Shown here piece after piece: positions 27,535 to 36,555 of a stretch of 64,000 bases of DNA. The position numbers and the translations under genes are program-made. Source of the stretch: Enterococcus sp. ZJ1622 (GTDB lineage: Bacteria > Bacillota > Bacilli > Lactobacillales > Enterococcaceae); the NCBI RefSeq assembly GCF_011038845.1, contig NZ_JAAKDW010000004.1:177089-241088 (forward strand), read 5' to 3'. The notes beneath the pieces were generated by a model. The model was not told where the DNA came from, searched no databases, and was given only the letters and a program-made list of their open reading frames with translations. Positions within the stretch are counted from its first letter, which is position 1; each line of letters opens with the position of its first letter.

Positions 27535-29061
27535 TTGGAGAAAACAAATGAAGAAAAAACAGTATACTTATTATCTGCTACTTTATTGTGCCATACCTTA
27601 CTCCCTATTCATTCTGTCTCAGCAGCCGAACAAAACCATCCAGCTCCAGTTGTTCAAAAAGAAGTGGAGAAAGAAAAAGACTTCTTGACAATGGAAATGT
27701 CTGCTCCTACCTCTTCTTTTTCGATGCATTCAGTTGATCCTGAAGACCAAAAAGTCATACAGATCAGAGATAAAAACTTAGAAAATTACTTAAAAGAACG
27801 ATTTGAATTGCACGAAAATGAACCTATCACCGATAAACATATGGAAAGTCTGATCACTTTAGATGTATCGAACCAAGGGATTGCTGATTTATCAGGGATG
27901 GAGTATGCCAAAAATATCGAAGACATACGGTTTAACCAAAATATGGTCTCCGATCTTTCACCTTTAAATGGGTTGACTAAATTGACCACGATCGGTGCGA
28001 ACACCAATCGGATCACGACCTTGACTTCTTTGACGCACATGCCGGTATTAGAGCAATTATCTATTAACGAGAATCGACTAACTTCTTTAAGAGGTATTGA
28101 AGCGTTACCTTCTATCCAGAATTTGTGGATCTCAAGAAACCAAATCACTTCTTTAGCAGAGCTTTATACAACAAATAATCTTAGAATGTTCGAATTCAAT
28201 TCATGCCAAATCACTGATCTATCACCATTGATCAATCATACGCGACTGGAAGAGATGTATGGTGCAGAAAATCGGATCCGAGGAATAGATGAACACTTGG
28301 ATTTTCCAAATCTGAGGTTGCTGGAATTAGGAGCAAATGATTTTGAGTCCCAAATCAACGCGAATCAACTACAAATAATGAATAAAATAGCCGAATTCGA
28401 GCGCTTAGATACGTTAGCACTCTCCTTTAATGGAATTTCTACTATCGAACCCTTAGCTAAACTAACAAATTTAGAGAGACTGTTTTTCATGAGAAATAAC
28501 ATCTCCAGTATCGAGACACTTGGATCTTTGCCTAAACTTCGGTCTGTCAATGCGACAAATCAATTGACGAGTCAGACCGATACAGTGGTCAACACTCCTA
28601 CTCCGCTCTTGATTCGAGACCAAAATGGACAAATACCTAATATAGAATTCTTTCATCCAGGGACCTACGACGGACAAGCGGTGACTTGGCACGCTGCTGG
28701 GACAAATAATCTGGGCTGGTCTACTGATCCAAGTTCACCGATTCAGTTTAGTGGTCTATTCATCCAATATGCCGCACCTGACTACCGTCCATCCGAGCCG
28801 ATAAATGTACAATACGTTTTCAACCCGAGAAGTACGACATTTACTTGGGATCCTCCAGTAGATGTTGGATCTGGAATCAGTCATTATGAATTTTATTTAT
28901 GGGACATTCTGATCGACACACCAACAAAACCAGAATTGACAACAGATCAAGTCCGTTCCCATGGGATATACCCAGTCAAAATTGTTGCTGTTTCATACAA
29001 CGGAAGGAAATCCGCTCCGTGGCAGGACCTGATCTACAGACCATATATGCCTGTGAATTGA
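27535..29061 (+). CDS. Secreted leucine-rich-repeat (internalin-like) protein, start region out of frame
   Basis: The body (about 500 residues) has a signal-peptide core (VYLLSATLLCHTLLPIHSVSAAEQ) and a leader domain. About eight SDS22-type leucine-rich repeats follow (near residues 100-330; e.g. LTKLTTIGANTNRITTL). The C-terminal half looks Ig/fibronectin-like. There is no sorting signal. The only well-placed start, ATG 27548 with GGAG 7 nt upstream, is out of frame: it reads MKKKQYTYYLL and stops after about 45 codons. Adding one A to the A6 run at 27554-27559 would give MKKKTVYLLSATLL in frame. The in-frame TTG at 27535 lacks an RBS. The gene is either phase-variable OFF, rescued by slippage, or newly inactivated. 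Confidence 0.75.
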   Translation: MEKTNEEKTVYLLSATLLCHTLLPIHSVSAAEQNHPAPVVQKEVEKEKDFLTMEMSAPTSSFSMHSVDPEDQKVIQIRDKNLENYLKERFELHENEPITDKHMESLITLDVSNQGIADLSGMEYAKNIEDIRFNQNMVSDLSPLNGLTKLTTIGANTNRITTLTSLTHMPVLEQLSINENRLTSLRGIEALPSIQNLWISRNQITSLAELYTTNNLRMFEFNSCQITDLSPLINHTRLEEMYGAENRIRGIDEHLDFPNLRLLELGANDFESQINANQLQIMNKIAEFERLDTLALSFNGISTIEPLAKLTNLERLFFMRNNISSIETLGSLPKLRSVNATNQLTSQTDTVVNTPTPLLIRDQNGQIPNIEFFHPGTYDGQAVTWHAAGTNNLGWSTDPSSPIQFSGLFIQYAAPDYRPSEPINVQYVFNPRSTTFTWDPPVDVGSGISHYEFYLWDILIDTPTKPELTTDQVRSHGIYPVKIVAVSYNGRKSAPWQDLIYRPYMPVN

Positions 29062-29064
29062 AAA

Positions 29065-29114
29065 TAAAAAAGCAGAAGCTTGAGATTTGCACTGTCTCAA
29101 GCTTCTGCTTTTTT
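29065..29114. terminator. Bidirectional terminator between LRR gene and dinB-like gene
   Basis: AAAAAAGCAGAAGCTTGAGA and TCTCAAGCTTCTGCTTTTTT form a perfect 20-bp stem with a 9-nt loop. Confidence 0.9.
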
Positions 29115-29127
29115 TGATGTCGATAAA

Positions 29128-29652
29128 TTAGTCTCTCAATCCCAGCAAACGTCTAGCATAGATCACCTGTCCTGAGTGCATGGCGGCATCGTCGATAATA
29201 GAAACCAGTCGCATGCCTCGTGTGACAGCAGGGGTCCAGCTTTCATCGATCACTTCATCAAGTCTGGCAGGTTCGAGTTTTCTTAAATAATCGATCGTAG
29301 TGTCCGTAGCGGACCGCAGATAACCAAGCAGATCTTCTACACGATCTGCTTGTATTTTTTGCGCTTCTTCCAGCGTGTGTCTCCAATCCTGCTCGTCATC
29401 TGCTACTGTCATCGGAAATCTTTTCTCCCATTCTTGGCTGTGCCAAATCGGTGTCGTCTCTGCCAAATCAGCGATCTGGAAGTCTAATTCACGCGCTGTA
29501 TGCCAAGCCAACCAAGTCATGGACTTGATCTGAGGGGCTGTTTCTGCTACAGGGAAACGGTTCGCTTCCTCGATCGACACCCCTTCGAATAAACGCTCGA
29601 ATCGTTCATATGCCCGTTCTAAACTATCGATCAGCATCTCTAGATGACTCAT
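29128..29652 (-). CDS. DinB-family putative metal-dependent hydrolase/transferase
   Basis: 174 residues from ATG 29652 (MSHLEMLIDSLERAYERF); GGAGG lies 8 nt upstream, so the longer upstream frame is not needed. It has the four-helix DinB/YfiT-like layout with likely metal-binding His residues in TWLAWHTARELD (about 50) and DDAAMHSGQVIYAR (about 155). Members bind Ni or Zn and some act as thiol transferases; the specific reaction is unknown. It appears monocistronic, between the terminator at 29065 and the electron-transfer operon. Confidence 0.8.
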   Translation of the reverse strand: MSHLEMLIDSLERAYERFERLFEGVSIEEANRFPVAETAPQIKSMTWLAWHTARELDFQIADLAETTPIWHSQEWEKRFPMTVADDEQDWRHTLEEAQKIQADRVEDLLGYLRSATDTTIDYLRKLEPARLDEVIDESWTPAVTRGMRLVSIIDDAAMHSGQVIYARRLLGLRD

Positions 29653-29766
29653 CTTTTTTCCTCCTTTTTGTTTTTTCTGGGTAACCTTTTCTTCTATTAT
29701 GTTACTACATGTCACTGTTTTTTATGCAAAATATGCGATACGATCGTTCGTTTCCCAAAACTATGT

Positions 29767-29806
29767 AAAAAAATACAGCCAGCACCTCGAAGCTGCTAGC
29801 TGTATT
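29767..29806 (-). terminator. Terminator of the ndh2-eetA-eetB-dmkB operon
   Basis: On the minus strand AATACAGCTAGCAG and the complementary GTGCTGGCTGTATT (one mismatch) form a stem followed by TTTTTTT, about 60 nt after the dmkB stop. Confidence 0.75.
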
Positions 29807-29867
29807 ATTGTCGAGGCCCATCCACATGTACCTTCTTCTATCCAAAAGCAAAAAGTATTGCACTGGC

Positions 29868-30854
29868 TCAATCATTTCGCTCCAAGATCAATCGGGTGAG
29901 AGAAAAGAGATTCTCTTTCGTTCGAAGCGCTGTGTCTGGTAATTTCATGATTTCTTTCAGTGCTTTTTCTGTGTAGGAAGTAGCCAACTCCCTTGCTTCT
30001 TTCACACCGCCTGCTTCTTTGACGATGCGCCGGACTTCTTCCACATCTTGTTCGGTCATCTCGCCTTTTTTCTCTAGATGAGGCAGCAATAGATGCTTAT
30101 TGTCTTGCAGTGCATAGATCAAAGGCAAAGAATAGACCCCTTGCCGCATGTCTTCCAGTACCGGTTTACCGATGTCTCCACTGTTTTTCGTATAATCCAG
30201 AATATCATCAATGATCTGAAAAGCCATCCCGATCGATAACCCGATTTCACCAGCTCTCTTTGCAAATCGCTCGGTCGTCCCGCTCTCATAAGCACCCACA
30301 GAGCAACTTAGCTGGAATAACTCAGCTGTTTTTCCTGAAATATTCTGCAAGTATTCTTTCACAGACAACTCGTAATTATAACGATCATCCATCTGTCCCA
30401 ACTCGCCATTCAACACCTTTTCCATACTGCGGGAGTTCAGCTGCAGACTTTTCAAAGAGGTCGAATAATCAGAAAGTAGTTTGAAACAGCAGACGAATAA
30501 ATAATCCCCCGCATACACCGAAACGACATTGCCGAACTGACTGCGGATATTGGGTTGTCCACGACGCAAATCAGCTTCGTCTACGATATCATCATGGATC
30601 AAAGTCGCCGTATGGAGCATTTCAATGGAAGCAGCTAATGCGATCGCTTTGTCACGATCTTGTTCGGGACCGAATTGGGAAAACAGCAATTGGTAAGCCG
30701 GACGCAGTAATTTTCCGCCAGCATGGATCGTCTCTTTGATTGCTTGTTCCACCGGTTTGTTCTTCAAGCGGACAGTTTCTTCCATTCGTTTCAATGTTTC
30801 GGTCAATTCTTTGCTTAAAGCGGGATAATTCTCCCACATTGGGTGTAGCTTCAT
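29868..30854 (-). CDS. dmkB: Polyprenyl diphosphate synthase (DmkB-type, demethylmenaquinone side chain)
   Basis: Condenses isoprenyl units into the long-chain prenyl diphosphate used by DmkA. 328 residues. The first Asp-rich motif (IHDDIVDEADLRRGQPN, near 90) and second (QIIDDILDYT, near 215) bind Mg-diphosphate; GGKLLRPAYQLL is the N-terminal Lys/Arg motif. RBS AAGGAG. It is last in a leftward operon ndh2-eetA-eetB-dmkB. In the Listeria extracellular electron transfer locus the same gene supplies a dedicated quinone pool, which is why I choose dmkB over hepT or ispB. Confidence 0.88.
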   Translation of the reverse strand: MKLHPMWENYPALSKELTETLKRMEETVRLKNKPVEQAIKETIHAGGKLLRPAYQLLFSQFGPEQDRDKAIALAASIEMLHTATLIHDDIVDEADLRRGQPNIRSQFGNVVSVYAGDYLFVCCFKLLSDYSTSLKSLQLNSRSMEKVLNGELGQMDDRYNYELSVKEYLQNISGKTAELFQLSCSVGAYESGTTERFAKRAGEIGLSIGMAFQIIDDILDYTKNSGDIGKPVLEDMRQGVYSLPLIYALQDNKHLLLPHLEKKGEMTEQDVEEVRRIVKEAGGVKEARELATSYTEKALKEIMKLPDTALRTKENLFSLTRLILERND

Positions 30855-30876
30855 AAAAAAACTCCTTATATAGCGA

Positions 30877-31443
30877 TTATTTTTTCAAAAAAGTGGGACT
30901 CCATTTTTGTTTCGTCTCTTTCTCGTAATCTTTTTGGAATCTCTGAATGGTCTGCACATGCTGCAACAGATAATTGGCCGCAACACCGATCGCAATACCA
31001 GACAAGATCCCTAAAAACGACAAGATAGGAAGGTAAAGCATGACTGTCCAGGACTCTGCGATAAATGAAGCCATCAAAAGCTGTCCGACGTTATGCATGA
31101 AGCCGCCAGTTGCACTGATCCCGATGATACTCACTCTTTTTGGTCCTAGACGTTTGACCAGAAGCATCCCAAAATAACTGAGCAGCGTGCCGCTCATACT
31201 ATATAGAAAGGTGGAGATCGTCCCGCCTAACAGTGTGGTCAAAAACAAGCGTAGCCAGATCAGCAGGAAGCTGTCGCGTTTTTTCATCGTAAAGATCGCA
31301 ACGATCGTGATCAGATTGGCTAAGCCCAATTTTGCCCCCGGTGCAAAAGAAAACGGATAGGGGATCATGTTCTCGATCAAACCGATAATCACACCTTGTG
31401 CGACGAGCAGCGAAATATAGATCATTTTTTGTAATTTGCTCAT
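30877..31443 (-). CDS. eetB: EetB, Gx-transporter / Hpre_diP_synt_I-family membrane protein
   Basis: 188 residues with about five membrane segments. The conserved FAPGAKLGLANLITI motif (near 33-47) and GGTISTFLYSMSGTLLSYFGM are typical of this family, once called heptaprenyl-diphosphate synthase component I. In Listeria EetB is needed for extracellular electron transfer together with EetA; its biochemical role is unsettled. It starts 11 nt after eetA and ends 22 nt before dmkB, so it is co-transcribed. Confidence 0.85.
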   Translation of the reverse strand: MSKLQKMIYISLLVAQGVIIGLIENMIPYPFSFAPGAKLGLANLITIVAIFTMKKRDSFLLIWLRLFLTTLLGGTISTFLYSMSGTLLSYFGMLLVKRLGPKRVSIIGISATGGFMHNVGQLLMASFIAESWTVMLYLPILSFLGILSGIAIGVAANYLLQHVQTIQRFQKDYEKETKQKWSPTFLKK

Positions 31444-31454
31444 GATGTGGGCGT

Positions 31455-31871
31455 CTAATAAATCAGACTGTCTTCGTCACTCCCGTCTGTTGATCGGACT
31501 TCGATCACTAATTTATGTGGCAGACAAACGATCGTCTCCCCGTTCTTGGCTGCCCAGCCTCTGCGAACGCAGATCTGGTCATCGCAATCTGCTTCTTTGA
31601 TCCGAATCCGGTCGCCATCGACCTCGATCAGATTGTAATCGCCGTGAGAATCTTTATAGGTATACGTGTAGCTTTCCTTACCAGAAACTAACGGAAATGT
31701 TTTGATTTCCGTGCCGTCCACGCGAAGCACAGCTTCTCTATCAGGAGCGGCATCGGCTTGCTGGAGTCCAAAAATCACGATCGGCAAAAAAGAAAGCACG
31801 ATCAAAAGAACGATGATCACAATGTCCCAAGGTTTAAGCAGGCTTTTTTTGGCAAACTCTTTCAGATCCAT
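31455..31871 (-). CDS. eetA: EetA, NusG domain II-like membrane-anchored protein
   Basis: 138 residues: one N-terminal membrane helix (DIVIIVLLIVLSFLPIVIFGL, about 16-36), then an extracellular beta-rich NusG-domain-II-like module containing DCDDQICVRRGWAAKNGETIVCLPHKLVIEV, with two Cys residues that could form a disulfide or bind a cofactor. The CxH-type motif CLPHKL is a hallmark of the family. RBS GGAGG. It lies between ndh2 and eetB in the electron-transfer operon; EetA and EetB probably work as a pair. Confidence 0.88.
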   Translation of the reverse strand: MDLKEFAKKSLLKPWDIVIIVLLIVLSFLPIVIFGLQQADAAPDREAVLRVDGTEIKTFPLVSGKESYTYTYKDSHGDYNLIEVDGDRIRIKEADCDDQICVRRGWAAKNGETIVCLPHKLVIEVRSTDGSDEDSLIY

Positions 31872-31922
31872 GATCGACCTCCATTCTCAAGGATAACTGA
31901 CCTAATTTTAGCATAAAAACAA

Positions 31923-32044
31923 GAGGTTGTGACAACTGCGTTCTGCTTTGAGTAATAAGCGCACTGGACAGAAAATAGCTCCTCATATTTTTCATCTGAG
32001 CGGACTTAGTGCCGCAGATACAAGCTTTTGAACACCATGTATGA
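31923..32044 (+). repeat. Intergenic repeat, copy 4
   Basis: Starts GAGGTTGTGACAACTGCG and has TTCTGCTTTGAGTAATAAG, AAATAGCTCCTCATATTTTTC and GCAGATACAAGCTTTTGAAC; ends ACACCATGTATGA. Closest to copies 1 and 2 at 14 kb. It fills most of the ndh2-eetA gap, so it is likely transcribed within that operon. The rest of the gap (32045-32167) shows no gene. Confidence 0.75.
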
Positions 32045-32167
32045 TGTTGTAATAACTCCCGACCACTTATTCCGTTCTTTTTATATAAAAAGGAAGCTGT
32101 GACTTCTGCCCCAGCCTCCTCTCTATTGAAAGTTTACATTCCACTCACTTTTTCCATCTGCTCTTGG

Positions 32168-34105
32168 CTATTTATTTTTCCCATACTGGGCTTTTGGCTT
32201 GCCGTACCACCAGTTTCCTAATGTCCGTTGCAGCCAAGGGATCACCCAGCGGTCCAAACCAACAGCTCGACCTGAACCATTCATCAATGCTAGGGCAACG
32301 AAGATGAACCAGATATTCACCCAATAAAACATCCCTGACAAACAGAATGTAATGACCAGTACGATCGTTGTCGCACTGCACAACCAAGTAAACAAACCAG
32401 CGATCAGCGCTAAAGCCAAGGCAATCTCAAAGAATACCATGAATTTCTGGAAGAACATTGCCACGTCATTATTCGGCATGATCACTTGCATCATCTTCGT
32501 AAACCAGTCCGGCGATTTTTCGATGACGGCCATTGGTTCTTCCCCATACGCATAGCTCAAGCCAAAATGTGCAGCTTGTGTTGCCGCTTCGCCAGTACTT
32601 GCACCTGCACCGCTTGCCGCAGTCGTTGCATCACCAGCTGCAGAAGCACCACTTGCGACATCTGCGACATTGTACTCCCAAGTCCAAGGGAACACGCTGT
32701 TTCCAGTGAACCATGAGCCTTCACCAAACCAAGTACCTGGTTTGAACACTTCGCCATTTCCGATGATTTTCTTCGAAGCTTCCACGAACCAGACCAGTCC
32801 GTAAAAGACGCGGAGCGGTACACTCCACAGCACATTGCCATAACGGGAAGAATGTCCGCGTGTCACGTTGCGGTCGTCTTTGATATGGAAGAATTCATGC
32901 ATCAGATACTGGAACATATAATAACCGGAACGGATATCAAAGAAGTATTTCAAATTCACGATATGTTTCATTACAATGGCTAAAAATCCGCTCAAGTGGA
33001 TCTTATCGAATAAGTTCGCGACACCCCATTTAGCGCCGATTGAAACCATGAATCCTTGATAATTCCCTTTGAACTTGTGTTTTTCTCCACCTTTGATTGA
33101 AGCAACGATATTTGCTGCCGCTGTATGCCCAGTTTGTTCTGCTGCTTGAACGATCTGCGGGGTCGGTGTATTCGGGAATTCTTCGTAGAACACCAGATCA
33201 CCAACGATATAGATGTTCTTGTCTTCGTATCCTTTTGCCTGCATGTATTCATTTGCGACTAAACGTTGTCCGCGTGCGGCTTCAAGTCCGAAATCAGCGG
33301 CATCTGAAGTTCCTTTGACACCTGCTGTCCAGATCAATGTATGTGTCGGGATCTGACGTCCGTCTTTCAACTTGATATGATCTGCTGCTACTTCCACGAT
33401 CGGTGCATTCAACAACAGTTCCACATGGTGTTTACGTAGATAACGCTCTGCTTTTGCGGCATCATTTCGGTCCAGCATGTTCAGGATCGTCGGCATAGCC
33501 TCTACGACCATCAATGTGATCTCGTTTGGATCCAGTTTGTAGTCTTTTGCCAAACGGTTTTTCCAGTCGATCAGTTCCCCGATCATCTCGATCCCAGTGA
33601 AGCCAGAGCCACAGACGACAAATGTCAGCATTGCTTTACGCAATTCATCGTTTGGTTCAAGTGCTGCTTTCGCCACTGTTTTTTCGATATGTTCGCGGAT
33701 TCTGACTGAATCTTCAAATGACCAAAGCGTGAACCCATGCGCTTTAACGCCCGGTGTGCCAAAATCATTCGGTTCGCCGCCCATCCCTAGAATCAACTGA
33801 TCGAATGGATAAGCGCCTAATTTTGTCTTGACGATTTTTTTCTCTTTATCGATGCCGGTTACTGTGTCTGTCACTAACTGTACGTTTTTCTGACGGGCAA
33901 ACAAGTGCTGCAGGTCATATTGGATCGCTTCTGGTTCCACACGTCCGCCTGCTACTTCGTGCAACTCTGTCATCATAGTGTGATAAGAATGGCGGTCAAT
34001 CAAAGTGATTGTTACGTCTTCTTTTTTTAATTTCTTTGCCAGGAATTTCGTTGCTGAAACGCCGGCATATCCTGCACCTACAACGACAATATTTTGCTTT
34101 GTCAT
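32168..34105 (-). CDS. ndh2: Type II NADH dehydrogenase with C-terminal membrane domain (Ndh2 of the EET locus)
   Basis: Oxidises NADH with FAD and passes electrons to demethylmenaquinone for extracellular electron transfer. 645 residues. FAD motif VVVGAGYAGVSATKFLAKKL at the N-terminus, NAD-binding VVCGSGFTGIEMIGEL near 165, and the second FAD-site motif NIYIVGDLVFYEEFP near 300. Residues about 440-645 add a DoxX-like extension with several membrane segments (FEIALALALIAGLF, TIVLVITFCLSGMFYW). That extension is longer than in ordinary NDH-2 (about 400 residues) and typical of the EET version. It is the first gene of the leftward operon, divergent from pplA. Confidence 0.92.
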   Translation of the reverse strand: MTKQNIVVVGAGYAGVSATKFLAKKLKKEDVTITLIDRHSYHTMMTELHEVAGGRVEPEAIQYDLQHLFARQKNVQLVTDTVTGIDKEKKIVKTKLGAYPFDQLILGMGGEPNDFGTPGVKAHGFTLWSFEDSVRIREHIEKTVAKAALEPNDELRKAMLTFVVCGSGFTGIEMIGELIDWKNRLAKDYKLDPNEITLMVVEAMPTILNMLDRNDAAKAERYLRKHHVELLLNAPIVEVAADHIKLKDGRQIPTHTLIWTAGVKGTSDAADFGLEAARGQRLVANEYMQAKGYEDKNIYIVGDLVFYEEFPNTPTPQIVQAAEQTGHTAAANIVASIKGGEKHKFKGNYQGFMVSIGAKWGVANLFDKIHLSGFLAIVMKHIVNLKYFFDIRSGYYMFQYLMHEFFHIKDDRNVTRGHSSRYGNVLWSVPLRVFYGLVWFVEASKKIIGNGEVFKPGTWFGEGSWFTGNSVFPWTWEYNVADVASGASAAGDATTAASGAGASTGEAATQAAHFGLSYAYGEEPMAVIEKSPDWFTKMMQVIMPNNDVAMFFQKFMVFFEIALALALIAGLFTWLCSATTIVLVITFCLSGMFYWVNIWFIFVALALMNGSGRAVGLDRWVIPWLQRTLGNWWYGKPKAQYGKNK

Positions 34106-34407
34106 TGATCATCCGCTCCTTATTTAAACTATCTTATATGAAATATATGATAACTTTTATAGTTTGATACTTATTACACAATCTTTATACATTATATATA
34201 TGTTCTGTTCTTTTGTCTAACTCCTTTTGGATATTTTTGGAAATTTGTTTTAAAGCGTTTTTTTCACGAAATTTACAGAAAGAAAACGATTTATATTTCA
34301 CGGGAGATATTTTTTAAAAATAGTTGACTTATAGTCTAAAATAATTAGAATGTATAATGAATCACAAAACAAATTGTGGACTAAAAAAGGAAATGGTGGG
34401 GTAAAAA
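34106..34407. promoter_or_regulatory. Divergent promoter region of the extracellular electron transfer locus
   Basis: About 300 AT-rich bases between ndh2 and pplA. Toward pplA, TATAAT at 34353-34358 is a clear -10. Just upstream lies the palindrome TCTAAAATAATTAGA (34335-34349), placed to occlude the promoter. It resembles sites for Fur/PerR-class or redox regulators, without an exact consensus match. No gene is seen. Confidence 0.55.
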
Positions 34408-35343
34408 ATGAAAAAAAATCGTTTTGTCACTGGATTTGCCGTACTGGCATTTTCAGCTCTAGTATTAGGCGCTTGCGGCGCAGACGATAACGGAAGTTCA
34501 AATAGTTCATCCTCTGCTTCTTCAACAGCACAATCATCAACTGCAAAAAGCACGACAGAATCATCTGCAAAAGTTGTGGCTGGTGGAGACTTGCAAGACG
34601 GCACATATAAATTAGAAGAAAAAAATTATTCTAACGGCTACCGCGCAGTGTTCGAAATGGTCGTAAAAGACGGCAAGATCACTGAATCAAACTATGACAA
34701 TATCAATGAAAATGGCGAATCTAAAACAAAAGACGCTGAATATAACAAAAACATGGAAGCAAAATCTGGCACAAACCCAGAGAAATACATCCCTGCTCTT
34801 AATGACGAATTCGTCAAAGCACAAAGCGCAAGCGGTGTAGAAGTCGTAACAGGCGCAACTCATTCATCTGAAAGCTTCCAAAACTATGCACAACAATTGA
34901 TCCAAGCAGCACAAGCTGGAAATACAGATACGATCGAAATCGACAATGGCGCTGACTTGAAAGACGGCACATACAAATTAGAAGAAAAGAACTACTCTAA
35001 CGGCTACCGTGTACAATTCGAAATGACTGTAGCTGGTGGAAAAGTCACAGAATCGAACTTTGACTATGTCGACAAAGACGGCAAATCAAAACAAGATGAC
35101 GCTGACTACAACAAAAACATGAAAGCAAAAAGCGGCACAGAGCCAAAAACTTACATCCCTACTTTGAATGACGAATTCGTCAAAGCAATGGGTGAAGAAG
35201 ACGGTTCACCAGCTGACGTTGAAGTAGTCACAGGTGCGACTCACAGCTCACATTCATTCATCACATATGCACAACAATTAGTGAATGCTGCTGAAAAAGG
35301 CGACACACAAACAATCGAAGTCGACAACATCGTGACAGAATAA
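34408..35343 (+). CDS. pplA: PplA, FMN-modified electron-carrying lipoprotein
   Basis: Extracellular flavoprotein carrying electrons from the membrane to iron or other acceptors. 311 residues. Lipoprotein signal MKKNRFVTGFAVLAFSALVLGAC with lipobox LGAC, a Ser/Thr/Ala-rich tether (about 25-55), then two homologous FMN-binding domains. Each starts DGTYKLEEKNYSNGYR and ends at the FMNylation site VVTGATHSS (near 145-153 and 272-280), whose Thr would carry covalent FMN. The two domains are very similar even in DNA, so the duplication looks recent or conserved. It leads the rightward operon with fmnB and dmkA. Confidence 0.92.
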   Translation: MKKNRFVTGFAVLAFSALVLGACGADDNGSSNSSSSASSTAQSSTAKSTTESSAKVVAGGDLQDGTYKLEEKNYSNGYRAVFEMVVKDGKITESNYDNINENGESKTKDAEYNKNMEAKSGTNPEKYIPALNDEFVKAQSASGVEVVTGATHSSESFQNYAQQLIQAAQAGNTDTIEIDNGADLKDGTYKLEEKNYSNGYRVQFEMTVAGGKVTESNFDYVDKDGKSKQDDADYNKNMKAKSGTEPKTYIPTLNDEFVKAMGEEDGSPADVEVVTGATHSSHSFITYAQQLVNAAEKGDTQTIEVDNIVTE

Positions 35344-35442
35344 TACAAGTAAAATAAAGTGAAAAGCTGGAGGGTGGGGCGATTAGTCATTAGTGGCGAT
35401 TGCCCTGCCCTCTTTCATCACGACAATGAAATGAGGAAACAT

Positions 35443-36543
35443 ATGCGTAAAAAATTATTCGTTCCTTTCGCTTTGATCCTATGCTTCCTGATGTTGGCCG
35501 GATGCAATGATTCATCGAAAAAATCCACAGCCGAAAGCACCTCATCAGCCAAGGTTCTGAAAGATCCCTATTCAGATGAACAGTTTCTGCTTGGGACATA
35601 TGTCCGGATCCGAGTCTACGATGAAGGGAAAGAATCAGCTCTGAAACCGGCATTTGACCGAGTAAAAGAGTTGGGCGACAAGATCACCATCAATCAGTCG
35701 GGCTCTGAGATCGATGAGGTCAACGCACAAGCCGGGATCAAACCAGTAAGAGTTTCTGACGATGTCTATTCCCTCGTGAAATGCGCTTACGAATACAGCC
35801 AAGACTCGCAAGGCGGCTTCGATATGGCAATCGGCGCGATCACTCAATTATGGCGCATCGGCTTCGATGATGCCCGCAAGCCTTCTCAAGAAGAGATCGA
35901 CCAAGCATTGAAACTCGTGGATTATCATAAAATCGAACTGAACGACAAAGACAAAACCGTTTATCTCAAAGAAAAAGGAATGATCATCGATCTAGGTGCA
36001 ATCGCTAAAGGCTACATCACAGACGAAGTCGTCAAAGTCCTGAAACAACAAGGTGTGACAACTGCTATCGTCGATCTAGGCGGAAATGTCTATGTATTAG
36101 GCCACAGCCCAAGAGGCAATGATCAAGACTGGACAGTCGGTATCCAAGATCCGAATATGGCACGCGGTTCTGTATTAGGTTCGATCAAAGAACGTAACAA
36201 AACCTTGGTTACTTCTGGAATCTATGAACGATACCTGGAAGTCGACGGGAAAAAATACCATCATCTGTTCGATCCAAAAACCGGTTATCCTTTCGATAAT
36301 GATATCGCAAGTGTCACGATCATTACTGACAAATCCATCGATGGAGACGGATTATCGACAGCAGTCTTCTCGATGGGCGTGAAAAAAGGACTGGAATATG
36401 TCGAAAGCGAACTGAACAACGGGACCGAAGCGATCTTCGTTACCAAAGACGATAAAGTTTATGTGACTGACCCGATCAAAGACTCGTTCAAATTATCTGA
36501 GGATTCACATTATACGATGGGCGATCGGTCTGAATTAAAATAA
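35443..36543 (+). CDS. fmnB: FMN transferase FmnB (ApbE family lipoprotein)
   Basis: Transfers FMN from FAD to Thr of PplA outside the cell. 366 residues from ATG 35443, chosen because it gives the lipoprotein signal MRKKLFVPFALILCFLMLAGC and has GAGGA 6 nt upstream. The ApbE family pattern is complete: GGFDMAIGAITQLWRIG, IDLGAIAKGYITDEVV, DLGGNVYVLG, and the HHLFDPKTGYPFDND region with the Mg/FAD-binding residues, then STAVFSMG. It lies between pplA (its substrate) and dmkA. Confidence 0.92.
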   Translation: MRKKLFVPFALILCFLMLAGCNDSSKKSTAESTSSAKVLKDPYSDEQFLLGTYVRIRVYDEGKESALKPAFDRVKELGDKITINQSGSEIDEVNAQAGIKPVRVSDDVYSLVKCAYEYSQDSQGGFDMAIGAITQLWRIGFDDARKPSQEEIDQALKLVDYHKIELNDKDKTVYLKEKGMIIDLGAIAKGYITDEVVKVLKQQGVTTAIVDLGGNVYVLGHSPRGNDQDWTVGIQDPNMARGSVLGSIKERNKTLVTSGIYERYLEVDGKKYHHLFDPKTGYPFDNDIASVTIITDKSIDGDGLSTAVFSMGVKKGLEYVESELNNGTEAIFVTKDDKVYVTDPIKDSFKLSEDSHYTMGDRSELK

Positions 36544-36555
36544 GGAGCTGGACAC

